A stretch of 41,296 bases of DNA from Streptomyces sp. ISL-11 (GTDB taxonomy: Bacteria; Actinomycetota; Actinomycetes; Streptomycetales; Streptomycetaceae). The translations under genes and the position numbers were made by a program. Each line of letters opens with the position of its first letter. Positions within the stretch are counted from its first letter, which is position 1. Below the pieces are notes generated by a model. The model was not told the origin of the DNA. It searched no databases and was given only the letters and a program-made list of their open reading frames with translations. Positions 15,804 to 23,564 of the stretch are shown here, one piece after another. The stretch covers positions 1-41,296 of the forward strand of contig NZ_JAGGOL010000031.1 of NCBI RefSeq assembly GCF_018614525.1, given 5' to 3'.

Positions 15804-16535
15804 TCAGCCGGCCGCCACCAGTGCCTCGATCGTGACCCGCCCGCCGCTCAGCGCGTGCCCGGCCGTGTCCGGGCGCAGGCGGTTCCGTGCCGGGTCGTAG
15901 GCGCTCATGACGATCCCGGCATGGTCGGTGGCCGCTTCCGTCAGGCGTACCGGCCTGCCGTGCGCGCGCAGCACGGCCGCGAACTCCCGTGCGACGCCGA
16001 CCTCCGCGATCTCGTCCTCCGTGCCGTGCACCAGCGTCACGGGTACGGGCGGGCCGTCCGGGAGGCCGTCGGCCACGTCGTCCGCCGGGGCCGTCCCCGT
16101 GGTGCGCGCCGGCCGGTCGTACCGGCCGGCGATGCCGACGACGGCGGCCGGGCGCGGGCCGCCGGGGAGAATGGGGCGCAGGCCGACGGCCACCGCCGCT
16201 CCGGCGCCCGCCGACCAGCCCGCGACCACGAGCCGCCCAATGTCCCCGCCGTGGCCGGCCGCGTGGTCGCGGACGTAGGCGAGCGAGTCGAGCAGGTGCG
16301 CGCGACCGCCGTCGGCGGCGTCAGAGCGCCAGTCGGGGACGAAGACCACCCGGCCGCGCGCCGCTACGGCCTCCGCGACAGGGGCGAGCACGTCCCGCTC
16401 GTCCGGGCCCATGCCGTGCCAGAGCAGCACCGCGGGCGCGGTCGCGTGACCGGCGCCGGCGGGTGCGTGGACGTCGATGGCCTTGCCGTTGGTCCCCCGG
16501 ACGAGGGTGCGTATCACTTCGAGCTCAGTGGTCAC
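15804..16535 (-). CDS. Alpha/beta hydrolase
   Basis: 243 residues with an alpha/beta-hydrolase core: PAVLLWHGMGPDERD (oxyanion-side HG), the nucleophile elbow GWSAGAG (Ser in GxSxG), the acid strand PVTLVHGTEDEIA, and the catalytic His in ATDHAG. It resembles dienelactone-hydrolase/xylan-esterase-like cytosolic esterases; the substrate is unknown. The start is GTG 16535. TAGAGT ends seven bases upstream and there is no ribosome site, which suggests a leaderless transcript, although the gene is also only 38 bases downstream of the flavin-oxidase stop codon and could be read through from it. Confidence 0.82.
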   Translation of the reverse strand: MTTELEVIRTLVRGTNGKAIDVHAPAGAGHATAPAVLLWHGMGPDERDVLAPVAEAVAARGRVVFVPDWRSDAADGGRAHLLDSLAYVRDHAAGHGGDIGRLVVAGWSAGAGAAVAVGLRPILPGGPRPAAVVGIAGRYDRPARTTGTAPADDVADGLPDGPPVPVTLVHGTEDEIAEVGVAREFAAVLRAHGRPVRLTEAATDHAGIVMSAYDPARNRLRPDTAGHALSGGRVTIEALVAAG

Positions 16536-16573
16536 ACCCGTAACTCTAAGCTCGGGTACGCCGCTTCGGTCGG

Positions 16574-18106
16574 TCAGTCGATGCCCTGGGCGAAGCGGAA
16601 GAAGCCGTGCGGGTCGTAGGTCCGCTTGACCGACCGGAGGCGGGCGTAGTTCTGCCCGTAGTACGCCTCGCGCCAGTTGCGCAGCGCCGGGTCCATGTAG
16701 TTCTGGTACGAACGGTGGTTGGAGTAGGGGTCGAGGGCCGCGTAGCCGCCGTTGACCCATGCCTGTGCGGCGTCCTTCGCCGGCTGCGCGGGAGCGGGTG
16801 TGGTGAGGCCGATCTGGTAGTCGGTCTCGAAGAGGACGTCACGGTGGACGAAGGCGGTGGCCTTGGGATCCACGGTGTTGATCTGGCCGCCGTAGGCGAA
16901 GAAGCCCAGGAAGCGGTACTGACCCTTCTGGATGTCGGCGCCGAAGGCCGCGAGGGCTTCCTGGGTGGCCTGCCGGGTCCAGGGCCCGGTGAAGTACAGA
17001 TTGCGGCCGGTGACGAAGTTGTCGCGCGGCAGCTGGGCCTGTGGCGAGTAGCCGACCCGGTGGCACTGGGGCACGCTCTTGTCGGCGCAGCCGAAGACCT
17101 TCATCATTCCCGCACGGTAGGGGAGTTCGGTCGCCTCACGGGAGACCGGCTGGTGTCCGACCGCCGCCAGGAGCTTGCCGACGGCCAGGTCGCACTCCGC
17201 CGACGTGCCCGCGTAGGTGCCGCTGACCTGGACCGTCGGCTCGGTGCCGGCAGGGTCGTCGGTGGACAGCTGGACGAACAGCTCCGCGGCGAGCTCGCGG
17301 GCCCCGGAGGCGATCCACCGCTGCCACGCCTGGATCGTGTCGGCCGCGGCGGCCCAGGGGAAGACCAGGCTGAAGACCACCATCGAGGGCAGCTGGGTGG
17401 GCCGGACCTCGTACTCCGTGACGATGCCGAAGTTGCCGCCGCCCCCGCCGCGCAGCGCCCAGAAGAGGTCCGCGTTCTCGTGCTCGGAACAGCGCTTGAG
17501 GGTGCCGTCGGCCAGCACCACCTGGGCGGAGACCAGCCGGTCGCAACCCATGCCGAACTTCCGGGCGTGCGGGCCGAGTCCGCCGCCCAGCAGCCAGCCG
17601 CCGGCGGCGACGGTCGGGCAGGTGCCGCCCGCGACCTGGATGCCGTACGGGTCCAGGGCGGTGACGACGTCGACGCCCTGGCAGCCGGGGCCCAGCCGGA
17701 CGGTGGAGCGGCCGGTGCGGACGCCGTTGAGCCGGGAGACGTCGATGACCAGGCCGGGGGTGGTGGAGTAGCCGGCGAAGCTGTGGCCGCCGCTGCGGGC
17801 GGTGGCGGCGAGGTGCTGGTCCTGCGCGAAGCGCACACAGGCGGCGACGTCGGCGCCGGTCTCGCAGTAGGCGATGGCCTGCGGCGCGATCACGTCGTAC
17901 TGCGAGAGCTGGAGCTGTTTGGCGACCGCGTAGTTCGCGTCCGAGGGCAGGACGAGATCGCCGGTCAGCTTCTCGCGCAGCCGGGTCCAGGGGGAGCCGG
18001 TGGCGAAGGCGGAGCCGAGGACCGGCAGGCCGGCGGCGCCGGCCGCCAGCACGCCGACGGCGCCGAGTCCGGCGCCGGCTCCGACGATCGTTCGTCTGCT
18101 GATCAC
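16574..18106 (-). CDS. Tat-exported FAD-dependent oxidase, berberine-bridge-enzyme type (bicovalent flavin)
   Basis: 510 residues. The N-terminus has a twin-arginine signal (ISRRTIVGAG followed by a hydrophobic Ala/Gly stretch), so export of the folded flavoprotein is predicted. The FAD-binding domain has both covalent anchor residues: His108 in RSGGHSF and Cys163 in GGTCPTVAAGG, the pair that binds FAD twice in glucooligosaccharide oxidase and related Streptomyces tailoring oxidases. LFWALRGGGGGNFGIVT and the C-terminal BBE segment (YYGQNYARLRSVKRTYDPHGFFRF) are intact. It probably oxidises an alcohol, hemiacetal or phenolic product outside the cell, using O2. The start is GTG 18106 behind GGGAGG; the start giving a longer N-terminus was rejected because the Tat signal begins here. 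Its promoter is listed separately. Confidence 0.9.
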   Translation of the reverse strand: MISRRTIVGAGAGLGAVGVLAAGAAGLPVLGSAFATGSPWTRLREKLTGDLVLPSDANYAVAKQLQLSQYDVIAPQAIAYCETGADVAACVRFAQDQHLAATARSGGHSFAGYSTTPGLVIDVSRLNGVRTGRSTVRLGPGCQGVDVVTALDPYGIQVAGGTCPTVAAGGWLLGGGLGPHARKFGMGCDRLVSAQVVLADGTLKRCSEHENADLFWALRGGGGGNFGIVTEYEVRPTQLPSMVVFSLVFPWAAAADTIQAWQRWIASGARELAAELFVQLSTDDPAGTEPTVQVSGTYAGTSAECDLAVGKLLAAVGHQPVSREATELPYRAGMMKVFGCADKSVPQCHRVGYSPQAQLPRDNFVTGRNLYFTGPWTRQATQEALAAFGADIQKGQYRFLGFFAYGGQINTVDPKATAFVHRDVLFETDYQIGLTTPAPAQPAKDAAQAWVNGGYAALDPYSNHRSYQNYMDPALRNWREAYYGQNYARLRSVKRTYDPHGFFRFAQGID

Positions 18107-18238
18107 TTGAAGAGACCTCCCCCGTGGGCCCCGCGCGGTGCGGGACGAAAGTGTCAACGCGCTTTCCGGCCATGGCGGAGAAGGCCGGCAACGCGTATCC
18201 GGAGGGACGGTATGCAGCCGGTCGGCGGAACTCCAGGT

Positions 18239-18268
18239 TTATTCCTGGCGCTGACCGAAGTCAGTCAA
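18239..18268 (-). promoter_or_regulatory. Candidate promoter of the exported flavin oxidase
   Basis: TTGACT (18268-18263) and GAATAA (18244-18239) are separated by 18 bases. The spacer contains the inverted repeat CTGAC-CGAA-GTCAG (18251-18264), a possible operator overlapping the -35. Confidence 0.5.
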
Positions 18269-18350
18269 GTCGCTTTCCGGAAGGCCGAATTCCATGCTTT
18301 TTCGGCGGCGGAGAGTCAGAGCCGGCCCGTTTTCTTCACGCAGCGTGAGT

Positions 18351-18371
18351 GGTGGTGGAACATCCACCACC
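18351..18371. promoter_or_regulatory. Inverted repeat upstream of transposase-like gene
   Basis: GGTGGTGG-AACAT-CCACCACC, perfect 8-bp arms, about 110 bases before the start codon. It could be an operator or an mRNA hairpin. Confidence 0.45.
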
Positions 18372-18479
18372 CGCGTGGTGAGCCCGGTGGTTCGCGCACC
18401 TAGGCGCCGACGGCGGAAACCGACACTGTGGAGGAGCCACTTCGAGACGGATACCCGATCAGTCGAGATAGGGATTGCA

Positions 18480-19709
18480 ATGAGCACTGTTGCCCTGTAC
18501 CCGGACGACGTAAGAAGGCAGTCGCACGCACCGAAGTACGCCGGGGCCTATGACGCGATGCTCACCGAACTCTGTTCGGAACTCTTTGCCACCCTGCCCC
18601 GGAGCGACCAGCGCCGAAAGGGCCTGGAATATCTCCGGGGACTTCTCGGCGGGCAGGGCCGGAAAACCATACGGAACATCGCCGCGCTGATCGGCGGCTC
18701 GGCCACCGAACAGAGCATGCACCATTTCATCTCCAGCTCGATCTGGGACTGGGCACCGGTGCGCCAGGCACTCGTGCGGCACGTGAACCGCATCGCGCCG
18801 CCGCAGGCGTGGGTGGTGCGTCCGATGGTCATCCCGAAGGGCGGCCGGCACTCCGTCGGCGTCGACCGGCGCTTCTTCCCCGCGCTCGGCCAGGTGCTCA
18901 ACGCCCAGCAGGCCATCGGAGTCTGGGCCGCGTCCGACGAGATGGCCAGCCCCGTCAACTGGCGGCTGCACCTGTCGGAGGACTGGCTGGAGGACGACGA
19001 GCGGCGGGCCCGCGCCTCGATACCCGAGGGCACGGTCCCCGAGTCCCTGGGCGACTGCGCGGTCGGGGCCTACCTGGAGATGCTCGCCGACTGGAAGGTG
19101 CCCGTCCGCCCGCTCGTCCTCGACGCGCCGGAGACCGACACCGCGGCCATCGTCCGGCGGCTGCGAGCGGCCGGCGTCCCGCTGCTGGTCCGGGTCAGCA
19201 ACACCTTCCGGCTGACGGCGGCCGACCCCGCCCTGCCCGGCTGCCGGGCCGAGGGGGTCCCCGCGCACCAGATCATGAGCGCCGCCGCCGGCATGCGGCG
19301 CCCGGTGATGTGGTCCGACCACGACCCGGCCGAGACGCTGCGCACCAGCATGGCCGCCAGCGTGCGGGTGCGGATGCCGGCCCGGGTGCCGCGGCCGGTC
19401 CGCGTCCTCGGTCCGGCCGGCATGGGGGACCTGCGGCTGATGGGCGAGTGGGAGAACGGCCAGTCGTCCCCCACGGCGCTCTGGCTCACCGACATGACCT
19501 CACTGCACCCGGTCGCCCTGATGCAGCTCAGCAAGATGACCCGCCGGGTCGACCGCGACTTCGCCGAGATCTCCGACCAGGTGGGCATGCGGGACTACAC
19601 GGGACGCTCCTACAAGGGGTGGCACCGGCACGTCACGCTCGCCTCCGCCGCCCACGCGGTCACCGCGCTGGGCCGGGCCGGGCGCACGGGACTGGGGTAC
19701 GCCGTCTGA
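18480..19709 (+). CDS. IS701-type transposase homologue, apparently catalytically inactive
   Basis: 409 residues, the normal length for IS701-family DDE transposases, and alignable end to end: IPKGGRHSVGV (family FPKKGTHSVGV), NWRLHLSEDW, RPLVLDAPETD (second Asp kept) and GRSYKGWHRHVTLA near the end. The first catalytic Asp is gone: the family's LDDT before FPKKG reads VRPM here (residues about 113-116). The Glu of the family RWRIE block is Asp (RRVDRDF), and DHFEGRSW is RDYTGRSY. The reading frame is intact with normal Streptomyces codon use, and no terminal repeats flank it. This pattern suggests a conserved, domesticated DNA-binding protein rather than a mobile element. It is convergent with a PucR regulator and divergent from the exported oxidase. 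Confidence 0.75.
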   Translation: MSTVALYPDDVRRQSHAPKYAGAYDAMLTELCSELFATLPRSDQRRKGLEYLRGLLGGQGRKTIRNIAALIGGSATEQSMHHFISSSIWDWAPVRQALVRHVNRIAPPQAWVVRPMVIPKGGRHSVGVDRRFFPALGQVLNAQQAIGVWAASDEMASPVNWRLHLSEDWLEDDERRARASIPEGTVPESLGDCAVGAYLEMLADWKVPVRPLVLDAPETDTAAIVRRLRAAGVPLLVRVSNTFRLTAADPALPGCRAEGVPAHQIMSAAAGMRRPVMWSDHDPAETLRTSMAASVRVRMPARVPRPVRVLGPAGMGDLRLMGEWENGQSSPTALWLTDMTSLHPVALMQLSKMTRRVDRDFAEISDQVGMRDYTGRSYKGWHRHVTLASAAHAVTALGRAGRTGLGYAV

Positions 19710-19733
19710 CCGGCGCCCCGGCCCCGGGCCGCC

Positions 19734-21656
19734 TCAGCCGCCGGCCGGTACGGGGCGGCGGCGCCGCAGGACGTGCTGGATCCGCGACAGCCGCAGGGCG
19801 AGCTGGATCTCGAACGCCCGCTCCGACTGCTGCCAGCCCGCCCCTAACAGCTCGCTGACCCGTTCCAGCCGGCGGCCGACCGTGTTGGGATGGACGTGCA
19901 GCCGCTCGGCGGTCTGCGTGATGCTGCCCCGGGCGTCGAAGTAGGCGTCCAGGGTGCGGGTGTACTCGGTGTAGCGCCGGGCGTCGCAGTCGGCCAGCGG
20001 GCCGATCATCGACCGGATGAACCCCTCGACGTCGTGGGTGTCCGAGAGCAGGACGCCCAGGAAGCCGTGCTCGCGGGCCGAGGCGAAGCCGCCGGTGGCA
20101 CCCAGCGCGATCATCGCCTCCAGGCAGCGCAGCGCCTCCTCGTACGCGCCGGCGATGTCCCGGCCCGCCTCGACCGGCCCCGACGCGCACACGGTCACCG
20201 GCTGGTCGAGGAGCGGCGCCAGCCCCCGCGAGACCTGCTCGGCGGCCGCGGTGGCGTCCGTGCCCGGCAGCAGGAGGACGGCGCAGCCCGCGTGCATGCT
20301 CTTCAGGCCGCCCCGGCGACGGGCGTACGAGGAGGCCCAGATGGCCAGCTTGTCCTGGGGCTCGCCGCCGGGCCGGGCGACGACGACCACGTGCGGCCGG
20401 CTCAGGTCGATGCCGAGCCGGCCCGCGCGCTCCTGGAACTGCTCGGCCGGCCGCTGCGGGCTGGCCAGCAGGTCCTCCAGCAGCCAGTCGCGGTCGTGCC
20501 CCAGGGCGGCCTCGTCGTGGCTGTGGCGCAGGAGCAGCAGGGCCGCGATGGCCTGGGTGACCAGCACGAGCAGCCGGACGTCATGCTCGCCGAGGGGGTG
20601 GCGCGGGCTCAGCAGCAGGGTGCCCAGATCCTCGTCGCCCGCCAGGACCGGCGCCGCCCACAGGCCGCCGTCCAGGAGCGCGGGTTCGCGCGGCACGTGC
20701 GCCTCGACCAGGGCGCGCACCGCGTCGGCCTCGGCCTCCGCCGGCATCTCGCCGGCCGTGGCCAGGACCGCGCCGTCGGGTGCGTGGATCCGCACCGCGC
20801 CGTTCAGGCCCGTGGCGGCCTCGGCGGCCAGGGTGCGCAGGTCGCCGCCGCCCAGGACCACGTCCATCAGCCGGCCGTGGACGGCGGTGATCTCCTGCGC
20901 GCCGCGCACCCCGGCCTTGTGCTCCCTCAGCTCGGTGATCACGTCGGCGGCGTGTTCCAGGAACCGCGCCTTGCCGATGGCGACTCCGGCGAGCTCGCCG
21001 AGCGAGCCCATGAGCGAGACCTCGCCAGCGGTGAAGTAACGCATGCTCCGGCTGGCCACGTACAGGGTGCCGACGGGCCGGGCGCCGTCGTTCAGCGGGA
21101 CCGACATGAGCGCCCGTATGCGCTCGGACCGCATCAGGCGATCGACGGCCCGGCTGTGCCCGACCCGCTCGTCGGCCGCGTAGTCGGGGGTCCAGAAAGG
21201 GGTGGGCCCGCTGCTCATGGTGGCGTCGTCGGGGATGGTCAGGCCGGTGGTCAATGCGCTGGTGTGGCCGTCGAAGGCACTGATGGAAACAAGGCCGGGA
21301 GTTCTGTCGAACGACGTGACGTAGGCCAGGTCGACATCGAAGAGCTGGCGCGCCTGGCGGGCCAGCGTGGAAAGCAGTTCGGGCAGGTCCTGGGTATTGG
21401 CCAGGCTGCGTGCCGTATCGATGAAGGCGGAGAGCCTGGCCTCCTTTCGCTGGCGCCGCTCGACCTGGGCGTAGATCGCCATGCCGAGCCGTTTGGCTTT
21501 TTCGAGAAATGCCAGTTCGGCACCGGTGGTGCCGCGCCAGCGGGCCTCCTCCACCAGTGATTCGAATTGGTCGATCGGTGCCTCGTCGGCCAGCAACTCC
21601 AGGACGGCGAACGCACTGGCCTCTGTCATCCTCCCCTGCGACGCAATGCTTCCCAT
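19734..21656 (-). CDS. PucR/CdaR-family regulator with GAF domain and a TTA codon
   Basis: 640 residues. Order: a short N-terminal helical part (EAPIDQFESLVEEARW), a GAF sensor domain at about 80-230 (LFDVDLAYVTSFDRTPGLVSISAF through PVGTLYVASRSMRYF), a central second sensor-like region, and a C-terminal PucR helix-turn-helix at about 560-625 (FDARGSITQTAERLHVHPNTVGRRLERVSELL). Start ATG 21656 has GGGGGAG upstream; the longer in-frame start is rejected. Leu604 (bases 19847-19845) is encoded by TTA, the rare codon read only by the bldA tRNA in Streptomyces, so translation should be tied to development. Its promoter carries an inverted repeat over the -35 box. Likely pathway regulator of the surrounding cluster. 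Confidence 0.88.
   Translation of the reverse strand: MGSIASQGRMTEASAFAVLELLADEAPIDQFESLVEEARWRGTTGAELAFLEKAKRLGMAIYAQVERRQRKEARLSAFIDTARSLANTQDLPELLSTLARQARQLFDVDLAYVTSFDRTPGLVSISAFDGHTSALTTGLTIPDDATMSSGPTPFWTPDYAADERVGHSRAVDRLMRSERIRALMSVPLNDGARPVGTLYVASRSMRYFTAGEVSLMGSLGELAGVAIGKARFLEHAADVITELREHKAGVRGAQEITAVHGRLMDVVLGGGDLRTLAAEAATGLNGAVRIHAPDGAVLATAGEMPAEAEADAVRALVEAHVPREPALLDGGLWAAPVLAGDEDLGTLLLSPRHPLGEHDVRLLVLVTQAIAALLLLRHSHDEAALGHDRDWLLEDLLASPQRPAEQFQERAGRLGIDLSRPHVVVVARPGGEPQDKLAIWASSYARRRGGLKSMHAGCAVLLLPGTDATAAAEQVSRGLAPLLDQPVTVCASGPVEAGRDIAGAYEEALRCLEAMIALGATGGFASAREHGFLGVLLSDTHDVEGFIRSMIGPLADCDARRYTEYTRTLDAYFDARGSITQTAERLHVHPNTVGRRLERVSELLGAGWQQSERAFEIQLALRLSRIQHVLRRRRPVPAGG
19845..19847 (-). 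other. TTA leucine codon (bldA target)
   Basis: In frame with the PucR gene: codons GAG CTG TTA GGG GCG. I found no other in-frame TTA in the other genes of the window by scanning. Confidence 0.85.
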
Positions 21657-21708
21657 CTGTGCTCCCCCTGTGGTGCAACGCAAAGTCTGAACGCGGCGTA
21701 CATGTCGG

Positions 21709-21738
21709 AAGCTACGCATTGAGTAATGGCCGAGTCAA
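21709..21738 (-). promoter_or_regulatory. Promoter of the PucR-family gene
   Basis: TTGACT (21738-21733), an 18-base spacer, TAGCTT (21714-21709): one of the best sigma-HrdB-like matches in the window. The transcript would begin about 46 bases before ATG 21656. Confidence 0.65.
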
Positions 21739-21758
21739 CGGCTTCATAAGTCCGTTGA
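21735..21758. promoter_or_regulatory. Inverted repeat overlapping the pucR -35 box
   Basis: TCAACGG-N10-CCGTTGA, perfect 7-bp arms. One arm covers the TTGAC of the -35 element, so a bound regulator would block or contact RNA polymerase; autoregulation is the simplest idea. Confidence 0.55.
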
Positions 21759-21789
21759 ATCCGGCCGGGTCCAGAAAATGCGCAGCGGT

Positions 21790-21829
21790 CAACCGTGCCC
21801 GGAGTTCGATCGGTCTCCGGGCACGGTTG
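21790..21829 (-). terminator. Terminator after the cytosolic flavin oxidase
   Basis: Perfect 15-bp stem (CAACCGTGCCCGGAG / CTCCGGGCACGGTTG) with a 10-base loop, about 110 bases past the stop codon at 21942. Confidence 0.85.
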
Positions 21830-21941
21830 CCCCGGCGGCGTCATGCGCCGCGCACAGTCGTGGTGTTGGTGTGTACCAGGAATGATCCTCTCGCAAGTGA
21901 TTCCGATCAAGTGGGAGTTCGGCCCGGCCGGACCGCTGTGA

Positions 21942-23468
21942 TCAGGCCGTACGGACCGACAGCGCGTGCCCGAAGACGCCGCGCGGGTCGTACGCCGCGC
22001 GGATGTCCCTCAGCCGGGCGTAGTGGTCCTTGAAGTAGAGCTCGTGCCAGGGGGTGCCCGAGGTGTTGAGGGCCGGGTCGGCCAGGTCGGTGTCGGGGAA
22101 GTTGATGAAACAGCCGTCCTGGTCGTCGCCCGGTACGGGCACGCCTCCGGTCTTGGCGAACACGGCACCGTAGAAGCGGCGCATCCAGTCGAGGTTGGCC
22201 GCGTCGTGCTCCGCGTCCTGCCAGGTGTTCATGAACAGCACCTTCATCACCGAGTCGCGCTGCGCGACCGCGGTGTCGTCCGGCGCCACGGCGCCGACGC
22301 GGCCGCCGTAGGAGTCGATGGCCACCAGGCTGCTGTCGTTGGCGTGGCCGTCGCCGTTCAGGAAGTCGAAGAGGGCGTCGGCCTGGTCGTCGCTGAAGGA
22401 GCGGCGCAGGTTGGCGGACTTCACCTTCTGCCGGCCGATCTCCGCGTCCTGCGCGTCGCCGAGCGCCTTCTTGGACGCCGTCCACGGCACGGTCTCGGCC
22501 GGCAGGACGACGGGGGAGAGGCCGGCCCGGCCGGTCACCTCGTCGAGGAAGTCCTGGAGCAGCCGCTCGGCGCCGGGCCGGCCGGCGTCCATGTGGGTGA
22601 CGAGCACGGCCCCCATGTCCTTCTCGGGGTCCGGGTTCCTCCCGAGCAGCACCAGGCTGCTGAAGAGGTGGGCGTACGGGGAGTCCGGCGCGCTGTTGCG
22701 CTCGTGCCAGCGGCCGAAGGCGCCGACCAGCGCGCGCAGGGCGGGCTTGTCCAGACCGGGCCGGGGGAAGAGCACGGTGCTGATGATCATCTCGGCCGGC
22801 GGGCGCGGCAGCAGGTGGGCCGGGTCGTCGCCGGTGGCGCCGGGGCTGCGGAACCAGAAGCGGGTGACCACGCCGAAGGTGCCCGCGCCGCCGCCGGTGA
22901 GCGCCCACCACAGGTCGTGGTGCGGGTCGTCGGGCTCGCGGGTGGCGATCACGGCGCGGGCCTCGCCGGCCGCGTCGACGGTCACGACCTCCACGGCGTA
23001 CAGGTGGTCGACGATCAGGCCGTGGGCGCGGCACAGCGAGCCGTAGCCGCCGCCCTGGACGTGGCCGCCGAGACCGACCTTGTTGCTGTTGCCGGCGGGG
23101 ACGGCGACGCCCCAGCGCTCGTACATCGGGCCGTAGACGTCCTCCAGGAGGCGGGCGCCGGGCTCGACCATGAAGGCGCGGCGCCCGGTGTCGAAGGAGA
23201 CGGCCCGCATCTCCCCGAGGTCGATGACCAGCTGGACGGCCGGGTCGCCGGTGAAGTTCTCGTAGCCGTGGCCGCCGCTGCGGACGGCGATCTTCAGGCC
23301 GTCGCGGACGGCCTCGCCCACGGCCTCGACGACCTCGGCGGTGGAGGTCACCACCCGGAACTCCCGGGGGCGGGCGGTGAAGCGCTTGTTGTTGCCCCGC
23401 GTGGCCAGGTCCTCGTAACGCGGGTCATCGGTGCCCACGACGGACGGCTGGGACGCTGATGCAGACAT
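21942..23468 (-). CDS. Cytosolic FAD-dependent oxidoreductase, BBE-like (single covalent flavin link)
   Basis: 508 residues with the two-domain BBE architecture: FAD-binding core including VRSGGHGYENF (His67, 8-alpha-histidyl anchor) and LWWALTGGGAGTFGVVT, and the C-terminal BBE segment (YFKDHYARLRDIRAAYDPRGVFGHA). At the place of the second, cysteine, anchor the sequence is AGNSNKVGLGGH, with Ser128 instead of Cys, so FAD should be attached once. There is no signal peptide, in contrast to the exported paralogue at 16.6-18.1 kb. Start ATG 23468 has AAAGG eight bases upstream. It lies downstream of an MFS gene on the same strand but is separated by a strong hairpin. Role: oxidation of a pathway intermediate inside the cell (inferred). 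Confidence 0.88.
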   Translation of the reverse strand: MSASASQPSVVGTDDPRYEDLATRGNNKRFTARPREFRVVTSTAEVVEAVGEAVRDGLKIAVRSGGHGYENFTGDPAVQLVIDLGEMRAVSFDTGRRAFMVEPGARLLEDVYGPMYERWGVAVPAGNSNKVGLGGHVQGGGYGSLCRAHGLIVDHLYAVEVVTVDAAGEARAVIATREPDDPHHDLWWALTGGGAGTFGVVTRFWFRSPGATGDDPAHLLPRPPAEMIISTVLFPRPGLDKPALRALVGAFGRWHERNSAPDSPYAHLFSSLVLLGRNPDPEKDMGAVLVTHMDAGRPGAERLLQDFLDEVTGRAGLSPVVLPAETVPWTASKKALGDAQDAEIGRQKVKSANLRRSFSDDQADALFDFLNGDGHANDSSLVAIDSYGGRVGAVAPDDTAVAQRDSVMKVLFMNTWQDAEHDAANLDWMRRFYGAVFAKTGGVPVPGDDQDGCFINFPDTDLADPALNTSGTPWHELYFKDHYARLRDIRAAYDPRGVFGHALSVRTA

Positions 23469-23515
23469 GGTCGGGCCTTTCGGACAGCGGACGGACAAGA
23501 GGGGGAGAGGGGGTC

Positions 23516-23548
23516 GCCCCCGCGCTCCGGGGGATTAAGCGCGGGGGC
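23516..23548 (-). terminator. Hairpin between MFS and flavin-oxidase genes
   Basis: Perfect 11-bp stem GCCCCCGCGCT / AGCGCGGGGGC with an 11-base loop, directly after the MFS stop codon. It would reduce read-through into the oxidase gene. Confidence 0.75.
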
Positions 23549-23564
23549 GGGTCTGTGGGGCGGG

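Larger units (their letters stand above)
18107..18479. other. Divergent control region between flavin oxidase and transposase-like gene
   Basis: 373 bases, no gene. It contains the minus-strand promoter at 18239-18268, an inverted repeat at 18351-18371, and AT-richer patches unlike the neighbouring coding DNA. No transposon terminal inverted repeats or target duplications are visible around the transposase-like gene. Confidence 0.6.

Noticed and set aside
18480..19709. Active insertion sequence
   Set aside because: Catalytic residues appear lost, no terminal inverted repeats or target duplications are visible, and the surrounding genes look undisturbed.
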